64,000 bases of DNA. Origin: an uncultured Eubacteriales bacterium (lineage in GTDB: Bacteria; Bacillota; Clostridia; Oscillospirales; CAG-382). Every line of letters begins with the position of its first letter. Position 1 is the stretch's first letter. The position numbers and the translations under genes were made by a program. Under the pieces are notes generated by a model. The model did not search any database. It saw only the letters and a list, made by a program, of their open reading frames with translations, and was not told where the DNA came from. Below, piece after piece: positions 27,547 through 36,624 of the stretch. Where the stretch lies: contig CAKSUT010000007.1 in the NCBI GenBank assembly GCA_934502885.1, positions 68,768 through 132,767 of the forward strand. Reading direction: 5' to 3'.

Positions 27547-28521
27547 TTACGCCCAGAACATTCCGTTCGGCTTCGGCTCGGAAATGATAACGCTGCGAAG
27601 GAACGCAATCGCCTTCTCAAGTCCCTCCTTGCTCGTCATGAAGCTGTCTTCATGCTCGATGGACATAACATGATTGTAGCCGACAAGCTGAAGTGCGGAA
27701 ACCATTTCCTTCCAGGTCTCTACGCTCGTGCCGTAGCCGAGGCTTCTGAACACCCAGCTTCTGTTGATCTCGTCGCTGTAGTGCTTGCTGTCAAGAACAC
27801 CGTTTACGGCTGTATTGTACTTGTCGATCTTGGTATCCTTTGCGTGGAAGTGGAACATCGCGCCCTGCTTTCCGATCTCGATAATAGCCTTTGCCGGGTC
27901 GATTCCCTGCCAAATAAGGTGAGACGGGTCGAAGTTTGCGCCGATGCAGTCGCCGACCGCATTTCTGAGCTTGAAGAGCGTCTCTGTGTTGTATACGCAG
28001 AAACCGGGGTGCATCTCGAACGCTATCTTCTTTACGCCGTACTTCTTCGCAAGCTCCGCCTTCTTTGTCCAGTACGGAATAAGTACGTCGTTCCACTGAT
28101 AATCGAGTATGTCGAGGTATTCCGGCGGCCATGCGCAGGTTACCCAGTTGGGCATCTTGTCGTCGGGGCTTCCGCCGGGGCAGCCCGAGAAGGTGATGAC
28201 AGTGTCAAGCTCAAGTTCGTTCGCAAGCTTCAGAGCTCTGTCAAACTCGTAGTCGCACTTTGCGGCGAAATCCTTATCGGGCGATACTGCGTTTCCGTGA
28301 ACTGAGAGTGCGGAAATTATCGTGCCGTACTTCGGGAAAAGCTCCTTGTATGCCTTGAGCTTCGCCTTGTCGGCGAGAAGCTCTTCGGGGTGAGAATGCG
28401 CCTCTCCCGGATATCCTCCTACACCTATCTCGACCGCTTCAACGCCGAGACTTGTTACGTATTTGAGCATTTCTTCCACCGGCATATCGCCGAGCGGTAC
28501 TGTTACAAGACCGAGTTTCAT
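27547..28521 (-). CDS. Sugar phosphate isomerase/epimerase (xylose isomerase-like TIM barrel)
   Basis: A 324-residue cytoplasmic TIM-barrel enzyme. MKLGLVTVPLGDMPVEEMLK and VEAVEIGVGGYP form the first strands. FEMHPGFCVYN and ANFDPSHLIWQGIDP give a metal-binding Glu/His/Asp set, with MFHFHAKDTK and MSIEHEDS completing it. This is the pattern of AP_endonuc_2-fold isomerases and epimerases, often paired with Gfo/Idh/MocA dehydrogenases in inositol or keto-sugar pathways. The dehydrogenase gene lies 24 bases upstream on the same strand, so a two-step conversion is likely. The substrate is not recognisable. Confidence 0.88.
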   Translation of the reverse strand: MKLGLVTVPLGDMPVEEMLKYVTSLGVEAVEIGVGGYPGEAHSHPEELLADKAKLKAYKELFPKYGTIISALSVHGNAVSPDKDFAAKCDYEFDRALKLANELELDTVITFSGCPGGSPDDKMPNWVTCAWPPEYLDILDYQWNDVLIPYWTKKAELAKKYGVKKIAFEMHPGFCVYNTETLFKLRNAVGDCIGANFDPSHLIWQGIDPAKAIIEIGKQGAMFHFHAKDTKIDKYNTAVNGVLDSKHYSDEINRSWVFRSLGYGTSVETWKEMVSALQLVGYNHVMSIEHEDSFMTSKEGLEKAIAFLRSVIISEPKPNGMFWA

Positions 28522-28545
28522 AGTATTTTCTCCTTTACAAATATA

Positions 28546-29637
28546 TTACTTGTTGAAATAGTAAGGCGCACCCGTCTTTGCGGACTCATAGATACCCTCG
28601 AGTATCTGAGTTACGACGTAAGCCTGTTCGGGGAGGACAACGGGATCCTTATCCTCGAGAATTGCGTCTATCCACGCTCTTGCGTCTCTGTCCGCCGGAG
28701 AACCGAAGCCGTCGCCGTCGTAGAAAGCAACTCCGCCGCTCTTGAGGTCGGGGTTCATTGTGTACATACGGCCGTTCTTGACGCCGTTGATTCTTACGCC
28801 TCCGGTCATTGTGTCAAGACCTTCGTTCGTGCCGCAGAGCATATATCTTGTTTCTCTTACCTCAAGAGTGTTGAGCGCCCACGAAGACTCGAGAGATACC
28901 GTCGCGCCGTTTTCCATTACGACAAAGCCGAACGCACTGTCCTCAACCGTGAACTTTTCGGGATCCCAATCGCCCCAAAGGTTTGCGGTGCGGGTCTGAC
29001 CGTTGAGCTTGTGATATGTAGTTCCCACGCAGTACTTGGGCTTGTAGTTATTCATCATCCAGAGCGTGAGGTCGAGAGAATGCGTTCCGATATCGATAAG
29101 CGGACCGCCGCCCTGCTCATACTCGTTGAGGAATACGCCCCATGTCGGCACTGCTCTTCTTCTTATTGCAAACGCCTTTGCAAAGTATATGTCGCCGAGG
29201 TTGCCGTCGTCAACGTACTCCTTGGCAAACTGATTCTCCGCCGCCTGTCTGTTCTGGTAGCCTATCGAGAGCTTCTTGCCGGTTCTCTTTGCGGCGTCGA
29301 GCATCTTCTTCGCCTCGGCAGAGTTAATCGCCATAGGCTTCTCGCACATTACGTGCTTTCCTGCCTCGAGAGCGTCCACGGTGATGAAGCTGTGGCTTCT
29401 GTTCGGTGTGCAGACGTGAACGACGTCTATCGACTTGTCGGCAAGAAGTTCCTTGTAGTCGGTATAATGCTTTGCGTCGGGAGTACCGAAATCCTTCGCC
29501 GCCTTGACAGCCTTCTCCTCGATGATATCGCAGAAGGCGACCATCTCGACTTCCTTAATTTTCTTAAGCGAGGGCATATGCTTTCCGTTTGCAATGCCGC
29601 CGCAGCCGATAATTCCTATTCTAAGTTTTTCAGCCAT
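28546..29637 (-). CDS. Gfo/Idh/MocA-family oxidoreductase
   Basis: A 363-residue NAD(P)-dependent sugar dehydrogenase. The Rossmann start is LRIGIIGCGGIANGKHMPSL, with the EKP motif in GKHVMCEKPMAINSAEAKKM near residue 95. IDIGTHSLDLTLWMMNN gives the GxHxxD catalytic motif. The longer open frame begins at 29727, but GGAGGT lies 6 bases before the ATG at 29637 and the protein alignment starts there. A promoter precedes it and the isomerase follows in the operon. Confidence 0.92.
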   Translation of the reverse strand: MAEKLRIGIIGCGGIANGKHMPSLKKIKEVEMVAFCDIIEEKAVKAAKDFGTPDAKHYTDYKELLADKSIDVVHVCTPNRSHSFITVDALEAGKHVMCEKPMAINSAEAKKMLDAAKRTGKKLSIGYQNRQAAENQFAKEYVDDGNLGDIYFAKAFAIRRRAVPTWGVFLNEYEQGGGPLIDIGTHSLDLTLWMMNNYKPKYCVGTTYHKLNGQTRTANLWGDWDPEKFTVEDSAFGFVVMENGATVSLESSWALNTLEVRETRYMLCGTNEGLDTMTGGVRINGVKNGRMYTMNPDLKSGGVAFYDGDGFGSPADRDARAWIDAILEDKDPVVLPEQAYVVTQILEGIYESAKTGAPYYFNK

Positions 29638-29698
29638 AATGACCTCCGATTTTTCTGTGTCAGCGTATTTGTGCGGACAGATACTCCACACCGTCACA

Positions 29699-29727
29699 AT
29701 TCTATCATACCGTCGGCACTTTTTCAA
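29699..29727 (-). promoter_or_regulatory. Promoter for the oxidoreductase-isomerase operon
   Basis: TTGAAA and TAGAAT separated by 17 bases on the minus strand, about 60 bases before the start codon. Confidence 0.7.
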
Positions 29728-29772
29728 GGCTTTTCTTTAAGTCGAGGCGTTTTTTTACAAACTGTACAAATT

Positions 29773-30867
29773 TTACTGCTTTACGGCGTCGTGATTTTCG
29801 GAATTTGTACCGTCCGTGTATGCTGCAAGTGCCGATTTCAGCGCGATAACGGCAAACGGTCCGAGGAATATTCCCGAAAAGCCGAGCACCTTCACTCCAA
29901 CATACATACCGATAAGGGTAAGCGGCGGATAAAGTCCTATGCTTTTTCCCACTATCCGCGGCTCCGCCACCTGTCTCACAAGCGCAATCACGATATAGAG
30001 AACGAGTATGCCGACCGCCATATACGAATCGCCGAGAAGAAACGACACCGCCGCCCACGGCATAAGCACAGTACCCGTTCCGAGGACGGGGAGTATGTCA
30101 ACTATCGCAATTATTACGGAAATACTCAAAGAATACGGAACTTTCAACAGAGAAAATCCGACATATAACTCAGTGAAGGTAATAGTCAATATTAAAAGGT
30201 AGGCTTTCAGGTACTTAAGCACCGCCGAAACCATTCTCCTTTTTGTTTTCCCGGCGGCGTCCGCAACTCTTTCCGGCACAAGCGAAAAAAAGAACGCACA
30301 TATTTTATCGAGATCCGCCGCAAAATAGAAAGAGGAAATAAGCGTCATCGCCGCAAACACAAGGCACTGCGGAACATACCGCGCGGCGTTCGCCGCCGCT
30401 TCGCCGAGCTTCGAGGTAAGAACGGGAGTCACCTGCGAAACAAGTGCTTCAAGCTTATCGGACTGTGCAAGGTGAGGAAAAGCAAATTTTGGTATAAACT
30501 CCGATATGCGGTCGGCTGCGGCGGATATTTTTTCGTTCAAGACGGCGTACAGATCGGAATGCTCGCTCAGATATGCGTACACCGACGCAAGCTCAGCCGC
30601 CGCGCGTCGAAAGAGCATGACTGCCGCCGCGGTCAGCACTGCAAGAATGAGCACCACCGCCGTCATCGCCGCCGTCCTTTCGGGCATTCTCGAGTGCGCG
30701 CATATATATCGCTTTATCGGACGCGCCGCGAACGCAACGCAAAGCGCTATCGCAAACGGCAGAAAAAGCACCGCGATGTACTTGAGAAACACGTACACCG
30801 CCGCCGCGGCTAAAAGCACCGCGGATATGTAAAGCACCGTCTTTTTGCAAGCTTCTTCAAAAGTCAT
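29773..30867 (-). CDS. AI-2E family membrane protein, YtvI-like
   Basis: A 364-residue membrane protein with seven or eight helices. The C-terminal part carries IVDILPVLGTGTVLMPWAAV and EPRIVGKSIGLYPPLTLIGM, typical of the AI-2E/PerM family. The DILPVLGTGTVL form is that of the sporulation protein YtvI, which supports a spore-forming host. Its transport substrate is not established even for known members. The ATG at 30867 has AAAGGGGAG upstream. It is separate from neighbouring operons. Confidence 0.85.
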   Translation of the reverse strand: MTFEEACKKTVLYISAVLLAAAAVYVFLKYIAVLFLPFAIALCVAFAARPIKRYICAHSRMPERTAAMTAVVLILAVLTAAAVMLFRRAAAELASVYAYLSEHSDLYAVLNEKISAAADRISEFIPKFAFPHLAQSDKLEALVSQVTPVLTSKLGEAAANAARYVPQCLVFAAMTLISSFYFAADLDKICAFFFSLVPERVADAAGKTKRRMVSAVLKYLKAYLLILTITFTELYVGFSLLKVPYSLSISVIIAIVDILPVLGTGTVLMPWAAVSFLLGDSYMAVGILVLYIVIALVRQVAEPRIVGKSIGLYPPLTLIGMYVGVKVLGFSGIFLGPFAVIALKSALAAYTDGTNSENHDAVKQ

Positions 30868-31382
30868 CCGTCTCTCCCCTTTCGTTTCGATTATTAACCC
30901 TCCGCGCGGAATTTAAACAGCGCACGCCGGAGAAAAAACGCTCTCATGCGAAAAGACACTCATAACGTCTTTCGAAAATAAAAATCCGCAAAATCGGAAC
31001 ATGTCAAAAAACGCTGACCGTTTTGTTACATTGCAGCAAATTTCAGCGTTTTTCATCTTTTGTTAAGAAAAACGCGATATCGTCCTTTACATTTGCGGCA
31101 ATATCACTCATTATCGCGTTATTTATTGAATTTTAGCAAACGGAAGACATATTTTTACTATAGAAAAATAACAAAAATGGACAAAAAATGATATTGAACT
31201 AATATACGCGATTTGATATAATACATTATAATATTACAAAATGCGCAAAAAACAGCGTAAAACAGGCACCGAATGTCCGTTTTCATCAAAAAATCACTTT
31301 TTTCGTTTTTCCGATCGGACACAAAGGCAACAAAAAACGCTTTACCTGAATAATCGCAGTAATACCGGGAGGAGGAACGCAA
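30868..31382. other. 515-base A+T-rich intergenic region with two long inverted repeats
   Basis: Two spaced inverted repeats lie side by side: AAAAACGCTGA (31007-31017) with TCAGCGTTTTT (31043-31053), and AACGCGATA (31071-31079) with TATCGCGTT (31112-31120). A strong plus-strand promoter follows at 31194-31222. No gene is visible; the leader of the next gene is about 150 bases long. Confidence 0.65.
31194..31222 (+). promoter_or_regulatory. Promoter for the metallo-beta-lactamase-fold gene
   Basis: TTGAAC (31194-31199), a 17-base spacer and a perfect TATAAT (31217-31222). Confidence 0.8.
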
Positions 31383-32201
31383 ATGCCCAAATACAAAAAC
31401 AATTTCAATACCGAATACACACTGAAAAATATCGGTGCGGAAAATTCTGCGTCTCTCGGCATTGTGATAACCTCGAACGACGGTCAGTGCTTCGTAATCG
31501 ACGGAGGCGCCGCCTCAAACTCCGAGAGACTTGCAAATCATCTCATCTCGGAATGCGGCGGCAAGGTTGATGCGTGGTTTATCACCTGCCCTCACCCGGA
31601 ATACGCCGGTGCATTTCTCAAGATACTCCGCACCAAATCGGGGACGGTAAAGGTTGACCGCATAATTTACTCTCACATTATCCCAAACGAAGTCGAGAAG
31701 TACAACGGTGCTCTTGCGGCGTTTGCGGAGAGCTTCAACATAACCGTCAAAGGCTTGAGGTGCAGAAAGCTTGACGTGGAGGCGGATGACAGAATAAAGC
31801 TCGGTCACGCTCTCGTGCGTGTTTTCAAGGCGTCCGACCTCACCGATGATATAACCGACGATTTCGTCGCAAACTCCGGTGTTGCGTACAAGTTCACGCT
31901 CTGCAAGACCTCCCTTCTCTTTCTCGGAAGCATCGGCACTCAAGCGGGAACCGTCATTCTCGAGAACTACAAGGACGAGCTTGCCTGCGATTACCTTCAG
32001 ATTCCCACCGGAAAGAAGCATCTGCCCGACGGAATATACAGTCTTGCTAACCCCGAAACCTGTCTGTGGTTCGTCACGTCGGAGGACTGGGAAAACGATG
32101 CGGAAACCGCACGCACGCGGAATCTTATCACGTCTCTCGGAGTCACGGACAACCGTGTATCGGGTCTCGGCGGAATAGGCACAATTGAGATAAAGTACTG
32201 A
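31383..32201 (+). CDS. Metallo-beta-lactamase-fold protein with a degenerate metal site
   Basis: A 272-residue cytoplasmic protein. QCFVIDGGAASNSERLANHL matches the first strand and the ViDgG motif of MBL-fold hydrolases of the ComEC C-terminal type. KVDAWFITCPHPEYAGAF stands where active enzymes have T-H-x-H-x-D-H-x-G. Here only one His remains (CPHPEYAG), so the dinuclear zinc site is not normal. LLFLGSIG and LQIPTGKKHLPDG correspond to later conserved strands, with no typical His. Close families with the same change occur in Clostridia. The function is unknown. GGGAGGAGG precedes the ATG. A hairpin terminator follows. Confidence 0.7.
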   Translation: MPKYKNNFNTEYTLKNIGAENSASLGIVITSNDGQCFVIDGGAASNSERLANHLISECGGKVDAWFITCPHPEYAGAFLKILRTKSGTVKVDRIIYSHIIPNEVEKYNGALAAFAESFNITVKGLRCRKLDVEADDRIKLGHALVRVFKASDLTDDITDDFVANSGVAYKFTLCKTSLLFLGSIGTQAGTVILENYKDELACDYLQIPTGKKHLPDGIYSLANPETCLWFVTSEDWENDAETARTRNLITSLGVTDNRVSGLGGIGTIEIKY

Positions 32202-32211
32202 AAATAAGCGA

Positions 32212-32240
32212 CTGCCTCATAAAAAGGCAGCCGTTCTTTT
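32212..32240 (+). terminator. Terminator of the MBL-fold gene
   Basis: CTGCCT (32212-32217) pairs with AGGCAG (32225-32230), followed by a T-rich tail. Confidence 0.65.
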
Positions 32241-32275
32241 GCATATGAGTGTGTATAAGCCGCCTTTGCGGCGCA

Positions 32276-32312
32276 GAAAAAGTCTCCGTTCGGTATCTGC
32301 CGTTCGGAGACT
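32276..32312 (-). terminator. Terminator of the histidine phosphatase gene
   Basis: Arms AGTCTCCG (32281-32288) and CGGAGACT (32305-32312); on the minus strand a T run follows at 32277-32280. Confidence 0.8.
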
Positions 32313-32324
32313 TTCGCGGTATTT

Positions 32325-33059
32325 TCAGATTTTGACGCCGTTGTTATAGCGAAGCGGCAATCCCTCTCGGTAGAGGTGAGAGTCGTTCGAGAACTGGAGA
32401 AGTTTGGGGTAAACCGTCTCCTTTTTTTCGTCGAAGTATACAATGCTCATACTCGAGTGCGACAGATCAAAGTGTGTGCAGAACAGCGGATACGGAATAC
32501 CGAGGACGGTACTAAGAAAGATTTTGCCTGCGCCGCCATGTGCAAATATGCCTATACGTCTCTCATCGCTCACACCGCTATCTTCGCTATCGCTGCTGAT
32601 ATTTTCCGTTCTGTGAAAACAGCCGTTCTTTGCGTCGTGCTCATAACCGAGGTCACGGAACAGCTCCGCAATCTTTTCGGCGAAGAACTTTTCTCCCTCT
32701 CTTACCTTCGTGCCGTCGAAGCACTCGTGTTCGCTCCAGCGTCTGCCGAGATCGAGCATTGACTCGGAGTTTAAAATTTTAATGTATTCGTCGTTTTGAT
32801 ATATCCACATTTTATCAAGCCAAAAGTAACTGCCGGCGACTTTTTCGTTGAGCCAATCGGTCATAATCGGCTCTTTGCCGCACTTTTCGAGAGTCGGCTT
32901 TGCGGTGAGGTATGCACGGTTTGAGGTCGAGACGTAAATGCGGTCGAAATCGACGTCGGCAAGTCTTTTCGAGAGAGCCTCTGCCTGTTTTTCACCCTGC
33001 TCCGTCAGAGAGTCGGGGGTGTATATCGGGTCTCCGTGGCGTATGTAGTAAAGTAACAT
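32325..33059 (-). CDS. Histidine phosphatase family protein (phosphoglycerate mutase-like)
   Basis: A 244-residue cytoplasmic phosphatase. LLYYIRHGDPIYTPDSLTEQ gives the RHG motif with the phosphorylated His near residue 8. RIYVSTSNRAYLTAKPTLEK carries the conserved SxxxRAxxTA segment. GIFAHGGAGKIFL holds the second catalytic His. An insertion of about 60 residues between them (ENISSDSEDSGVSDERR) is not usual. The ATG at 33059 is preferred to the longer frame at 33092 because AAAGGAA lies 8 bases upstream. The substrate is unknown; members act on phosphosugars or nucleotides. Confidence 0.88.
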   Translation of the reverse strand: MLLYYIRHGDPIYTPDSLTEQGEKQAEALSKRLADVDFDRIYVSTSNRAYLTAKPTLEKCGKEPIMTDWLNEKVAGSYFWLDKMWIYQNDEYIKILNSESMLDLGRRWSEHECFDGTKVREGEKFFAEKIAELFRDLGYEHDAKNGCFHRTENISSDSEDSGVSDERRIGIFAHGGAGKIFLSTVLGIPYPLFCTHFDLSHSSMSIVYFDEKKETVYPKLLQFSNDSHLYREGLPLRYNNGVKI

Positions 33060-33082
33060 CGTGACACTTCCTTTCCACCTGT

Positions 33083-33111
33083 ATTGTAGCATAAATCGGC
33101 GGCGGTGTCAA
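33083..33111 (-). promoter_or_regulatory. Promoter for the histidine phosphatase gene
   Basis: TTGACA (33106-33111) and TACAAT (33083-33088) with 17 bases between them on the minus strand. Confidence 0.75.
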
Positions 33112-33296
33112 GAAGCACCGTATGCTCTACAGTACTTTTTTCGGGCAGTTGAGGCAGGGTGGCGTTTTTTTCTCTTCCTTTGCAGTAAATATAGAAAATT
33201 TCCGTTTCGGTTACAAAATGCTGATGACGATGTATTTTCCCGACATTGCTCAAAAGTCATTTCGGAAAGTCTTGTATCCCAAATTCTCAAAAAAAC

Positions 33297-33325
33297 TTGA
33301 CAACCATCACGCATCGTGATATAAT
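33297..33325 (+). promoter_or_regulatory. Consensus promoter of hisS-aspS with a palindrome in the spacer
   Basis: TTGACA (33297-33302) and TATAAT (33320-33325), spacer 17. The spacer holds the perfect inverted repeat ATCACG-CAT-CGTGAT (33306-33320), a likely repressor site. No T-box leader or his-leader structure is seen in the 50-base leader. Between this promoter and that of the phosphatase the sequence is A+T-rich and shows no gene. Confidence 0.8.
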
Positions 33326-33374
33326 GTGATGAATTACAGTGTAACCGTGCGAAATCAAGCAAAGGATGATAAAA

Positions 33375-34643
33375 ATGATACAGAAACCAAAAGGCACTCT
33401 CGACATACTGCCCGAGGAAACGGCACTGTGGCATTTTGCCGAGAACATCATGAGAGAAAAAGCAAGGCTCTTCGGCTTTGAGGAGATACGCTTCCCAACC
33501 TTTGAGCTTACGTCGCTCTTCAAGAGAGGCGTCGGAGGAACGACGGACATCGTACAGAAAGAGATGTTCACACTCTCCGACCGCGACGACACCGAATACT
33601 GCCTCAGACCCGAGGGTACGGCGTGCGTCGCAAGAAGCGTCATCGAGAACGGTCTTTTCAACGAACCCATGCCGCTCAAGCTCTACTACATCGCAAACTT
33701 CTTCAGATACGAAAAGCCGCAGGCGGGACGTTCACGTGAATTTTACCAGTTCGGCGTTGAAATGTTCGGTTCGGAGGGCGGCATTGCCGACGCAAACATC
33801 ATTGCTCTCGCCGACTCCGTAATCAAGGAAACAGGCGTAAACGCAACTCTCAACATAAACTCTATCGGCTGTCCCGACTGCCGTCCGAAGTACAGAGAGG
33901 CTCTTGTTGAGTACTTCACTTCGAGGAAGGACGAGCTTTGTCCAACCTGCCGCGAGAGACTTGCGACAAATCCTCTGCGCATACTCGACTGCAAGAGTCC
34001 GATATGCGGTGAAATTGCAAAGGGTGCACCCAAGACGGTTGACTACCTCTGCGAAAAGTGCGAGGGAGAGTTTACGAACCTCAAAAAGTCTCTCGACGCA
34101 ATGAATATTGAATACAAAGTAAATCCCATGATAGTAAGAGGTCTCGACTACTACACCCAGACGGTTTTCGAGTTTGTGTCCGAGGACATCGGCGCACAGA
34201 GTACCGTTTGCGGCGGCGGACGCTACGACGGTCTTGTCAAGGAGCTTGACGGTCCGGCTCTCTCGGGCGTCGGCTTCGGTCTCGGTCTCACAAGACTCGT
34301 CATGGCAATGCGCGAAAACGCAAAGAAGGGCCGCTTCACACTTCCCGAAAGAGACAGACCCGACATATACATCGCCCCCATGGGCGACGCCGCAAAGGTT
34401 GTCGCCGCAGGACTTGCGCAGTCGCTCAGAATAAAGGGCATTGCCGCAGACAGCGACATCGTCGGCAGAAGCCTCAAGGCGCAGATGAAGTACGCCGACA
34501 AAAAGGGTGCGCAATTCGCTCTCGTCATCGGCGACAGCGAGATAGAGAACGGCAAAGCGGTTCTCAAAAATCTTCGCGACGGCGACGACAAGCGTGAGGT
34601 TTCTCTCACCGCCGACGAAATATTCGCGGAGCTTAAAAAGTAA
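33375..34643 (+). CDS. hisS: Histidine--tRNA ligase
   Basis: Cytoplasmic class II aminoacyl-tRNA synthetase charging tRNA-His, 422 residues, normal length. KPKGTLDILPEETALWHFAE is the typical start. LRPEGTACVARSV and FFRYEKPQAGRSREFYQFGV form motif 2. VRGLDYYTQTVFEF is the histidine-specific HisA motif, and GVGFGLGLTRLVMAM is motif 3. The C-terminal anticodon-binding domain starts with PDIYIAPMGDAAKVVA. A CPDC/CPTC/CEKC cysteine-rich insertion between motifs is common in Clostridia. The ATG at 33375 has AAAGG at good distance; the ATG at 33366 touches it. aspS follows 43 bases later, the standard Firmicute order. Confidence 0.98.
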   Translation: MIQKPKGTLDILPEETALWHFAENIMREKARLFGFEEIRFPTFELTSLFKRGVGGTTDIVQKEMFTLSDRDDTEYCLRPEGTACVARSVIENGLFNEPMPLKLYYIANFFRYEKPQAGRSREFYQFGVEMFGSEGGIADANIIALADSVIKETGVNATLNINSIGCPDCRPKYREALVEYFTSRKDELCPTCRERLATNPLRILDCKSPICGEIAKGAPKTVDYLCEKCEGEFTNLKKSLDAMNIEYKVNPMIVRGLDYYTQTVFEFVSEDIGAQSTVCGGGRYDGLVKELDGPALSGVGFGLGLTRLVMAMRENAKKGRFTLPERDRPDIYIAPMGDAAKVVAAGLAQSLRIKGIAADSDIVGRSLKAQMKYADKKGAQFALVIGDSEIENGKAVLKNLRDGDDKREVSLTADEIFAELKK

Positions 34644-34686
34644 TTATCGGACGAAAGTTCATTCTAACTGAAAGGATTGACCCAAA

Positions 34687-36468
34687 ATGACAGAATTTCT
34701 CGGAAATACCAAGCGTACCGACTACTGCGGCACGATCACCGAAGCGAAAATCGGCGAGACCGTCACCGTATGCGGCTGGGTGCAGAAGCAGAGAGACCTC
34801 GGAGGTCTTGTGTTCATCGACCTTCGCGACAGAAGCGGCATAGTCCAGATTGCCTTTGACGAGACGAGCGACAGGGACGTCTTTGAAAAGGGTACAATTG
34901 CGCGTTCGGAGTACGTTCTTGCCGTAACAGGTATCGTCCGCGAGCGTTCGAGCAAGAACCCCAACATCCCCACAGGCAACGTCGAGGTTTTCGCAACGGC
35001 TGTAAAGATTCTCGGAGAGTCGCTCACACCTCCCTTTGAAATAGTCGAAAACTCCAAGGTAAACGACGAGCTTCGCCTCAAGTACAGATACCTTGACCTT
35101 CGCCGTCCCGACCTCATGAAGAACATTCTCTTCCGTCACAAGCTCACCAAAGTAACACGTGACTACTTCGATGAGAACGGCTTCATCGAGATTGAAACGC
35201 CGATGCTCATAAAGTCCACTCCCGAGGGCGCAAGAGACTACCTTGTTCCGTCGAGAGTACATCCCGGTTCTTTCTACGCACTTCCCCAGTCCCCCCAGCT
35301 CTACAAACAGCTCTCCATGGTTGCCGGCTTTGACAGATATATGCAGATAGCACGTTGCTTCAGAGACGAGGACCTCCGTGCGGACAGACAGCCGGAGTTT
35401 ACTCAGATAGACCTTGAAATGTCGTTCGTTGACATGGAGGACGTACTCAAAATAGGCGAGGGCTTCATGCAGAGAGTGTACAAGGAGCTTCTCGGCATAG
35501 ACATCAAGCTCCCTCTCCCCAGAATCACCTACAAGGAAGCAATGGAGCGTTTCGGTTCGGACAAGCCCGACGTTCGTTACGGCATGGAAATAATCGACCT
35601 CACCGACACGGTAAAGGGTTCGGACTTTGTCGTATTCAAAAGTGCGGTTGAGGGCGGCGGAAGCGTCAGAGCGATAAAGGCAGAGGGCGCAGTGTCGAAG
35701 CTTACCCGCAAAGAGATAGACAAGCTCACCGACTTTGTAAAGGGTGTCGGCGCAAAGGGTCTTGCATGGATAAGAATGACTCCCGACGGAATGACCTCGT
35801 CGTTCGGAAAGTTCATGACCGAGGACGAAATGGCGGCAATTCTCGCAAAAACCGAAGCTAAAGAGGGCGACGTCGTAATGATAATCGCCGACAGCAACAA
35901 CAGCCACGTTCTCACGAGCCTCGGCGCTCTCCGTATCGAGACCTCTAACAGACTCGGCATCGAAAAGAAAGGTATCGGTCTTCTCTGGATTACCGAGTTC
36001 CCGTTCTTTGAGTACAACGAAGAGACCGGCAACTGGGACGCAATGCATCACCCCTTCACCGCACCTCTCGACGAGTGCATAGAGTACCTCGAAACGGACA
36101 AGGGTGCCGTTCGTGCAAAAGCTTACGACCTTGTTCTCAACGGCATTGAGCTTTCAAGCGGTTCTATAAGAATTACAAACCCCGATCTTCAGAAGAGAAT
36201 GTTCAACCTTTTGGGTCTCACCGACGACGAAATTTCCGAGAAGTTCGGCTTCCTCACAGAGGCGTTCAAGTACGGCGCACCTCCGCACGGCGGCATGGGC
36301 ATAGGTCTTGACAGACTCACAATGCAGCTTCTCGAGTGCGATTCTCTCCGTGACGTAATCGCTTTCCCGAAGGTACAGAACGCAATGGAGCTTATGACAA
36401 TGTGCCCGGCAAGGGTAGACAAGAAAGCTCTCGACGACCTTGGAATATCGGTAAAGAGCGAAGAATAA
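34687..36468 (+). CDS. aspS: Aspartate--tRNA ligase, bacterial type
   Basis: Class II synthetase of 593 residues, cytoplasmic dimer. The N-terminal OB-fold anticodon domain is VTVCGWVQKQRDLGGLVFID. Motif 2 is FRDEDLRADRQPEFTQIDLE and motif 3 is GMGIGLDRLTMQLL. The bacterial-specific GAD insertion lies near residues 310-420 (VKGVGAKGLAWI). Whether it also charges tRNA-Asn cannot be judged here. It is the second gene of the hisS operon and ends in a strong terminator. Confidence 0.98.
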   Translation: MTEFLGNTKRTDYCGTITEAKIGETVTVCGWVQKQRDLGGLVFIDLRDRSGIVQIAFDETSDRDVFEKGTIARSEYVLAVTGIVRERSSKNPNIPTGNVEVFATAVKILGESLTPPFEIVENSKVNDELRLKYRYLDLRRPDLMKNILFRHKLTKVTRDYFDENGFIEIETPMLIKSTPEGARDYLVPSRVHPGSFYALPQSPQLYKQLSMVAGFDRYMQIARCFRDEDLRADRQPEFTQIDLEMSFVDMEDVLKIGEGFMQRVYKELLGIDIKLPLPRITYKEAMERFGSDKPDVRYGMEIIDLTDTVKGSDFVVFKSAVEGGGSVRAIKAEGAVSKLTRKEIDKLTDFVKGVGAKGLAWIRMTPDGMTSSFGKFMTEDEMAAILAKTEAKEGDVVMIIADSNNSHVLTSLGALRIETSNRLGIEKKGIGLLWITEFPFFEYNEETGNWDAMHHPFTAPLDECIEYLETDKGAVRAKAYDLVLNGIELSSGSIRITNPDLQKRMFNLLGLTDDEISEKFGFLTEAFKYGAPPHGGMGIGLDRLTMQLLECDSLRDVIAFPKVQNAMELMTMCPARVDKKALDDLGISVKSEE

Positions 36469-36481
36469 CAGAATATGCTTT

Positions 36482-36512
36482 GAGGGGGGACTTTGCGTCT
36501 CCCCTCTTTTTT
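36482..36512 (+). terminator. Terminator of hisS-aspS
   Basis: GAGGGGGGAC (36482-36491) and GTCTCCCCTC (36497-36506) with one G-T pair, followed by TTTTTT. Confidence 0.9.
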
Positions 36513-36624
36513 GCACGTAAAATTACCGCCGCAAAGATTTGTTCTGATATGCACCTTCAAAAGTGTCTATCTTTTGGGGTGCATATCAATTCCTCACGGC
36601 GGTTTTCTTTATACTTATTTTCTG

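Noticed and set aside
27418..28305. Plus-strand open frame of 295 codons
   Set aside because: Antisense to the sugar isomerase gene, which has clear family motifs; the start lies in the hairpin row without a ribosome site.
33326..33374. T-box riboswitch before hisS
   Set aside because: The leader from the predicted start is only about 45 bases and lacks the T-box sequence and a terminator-antiterminator pair.
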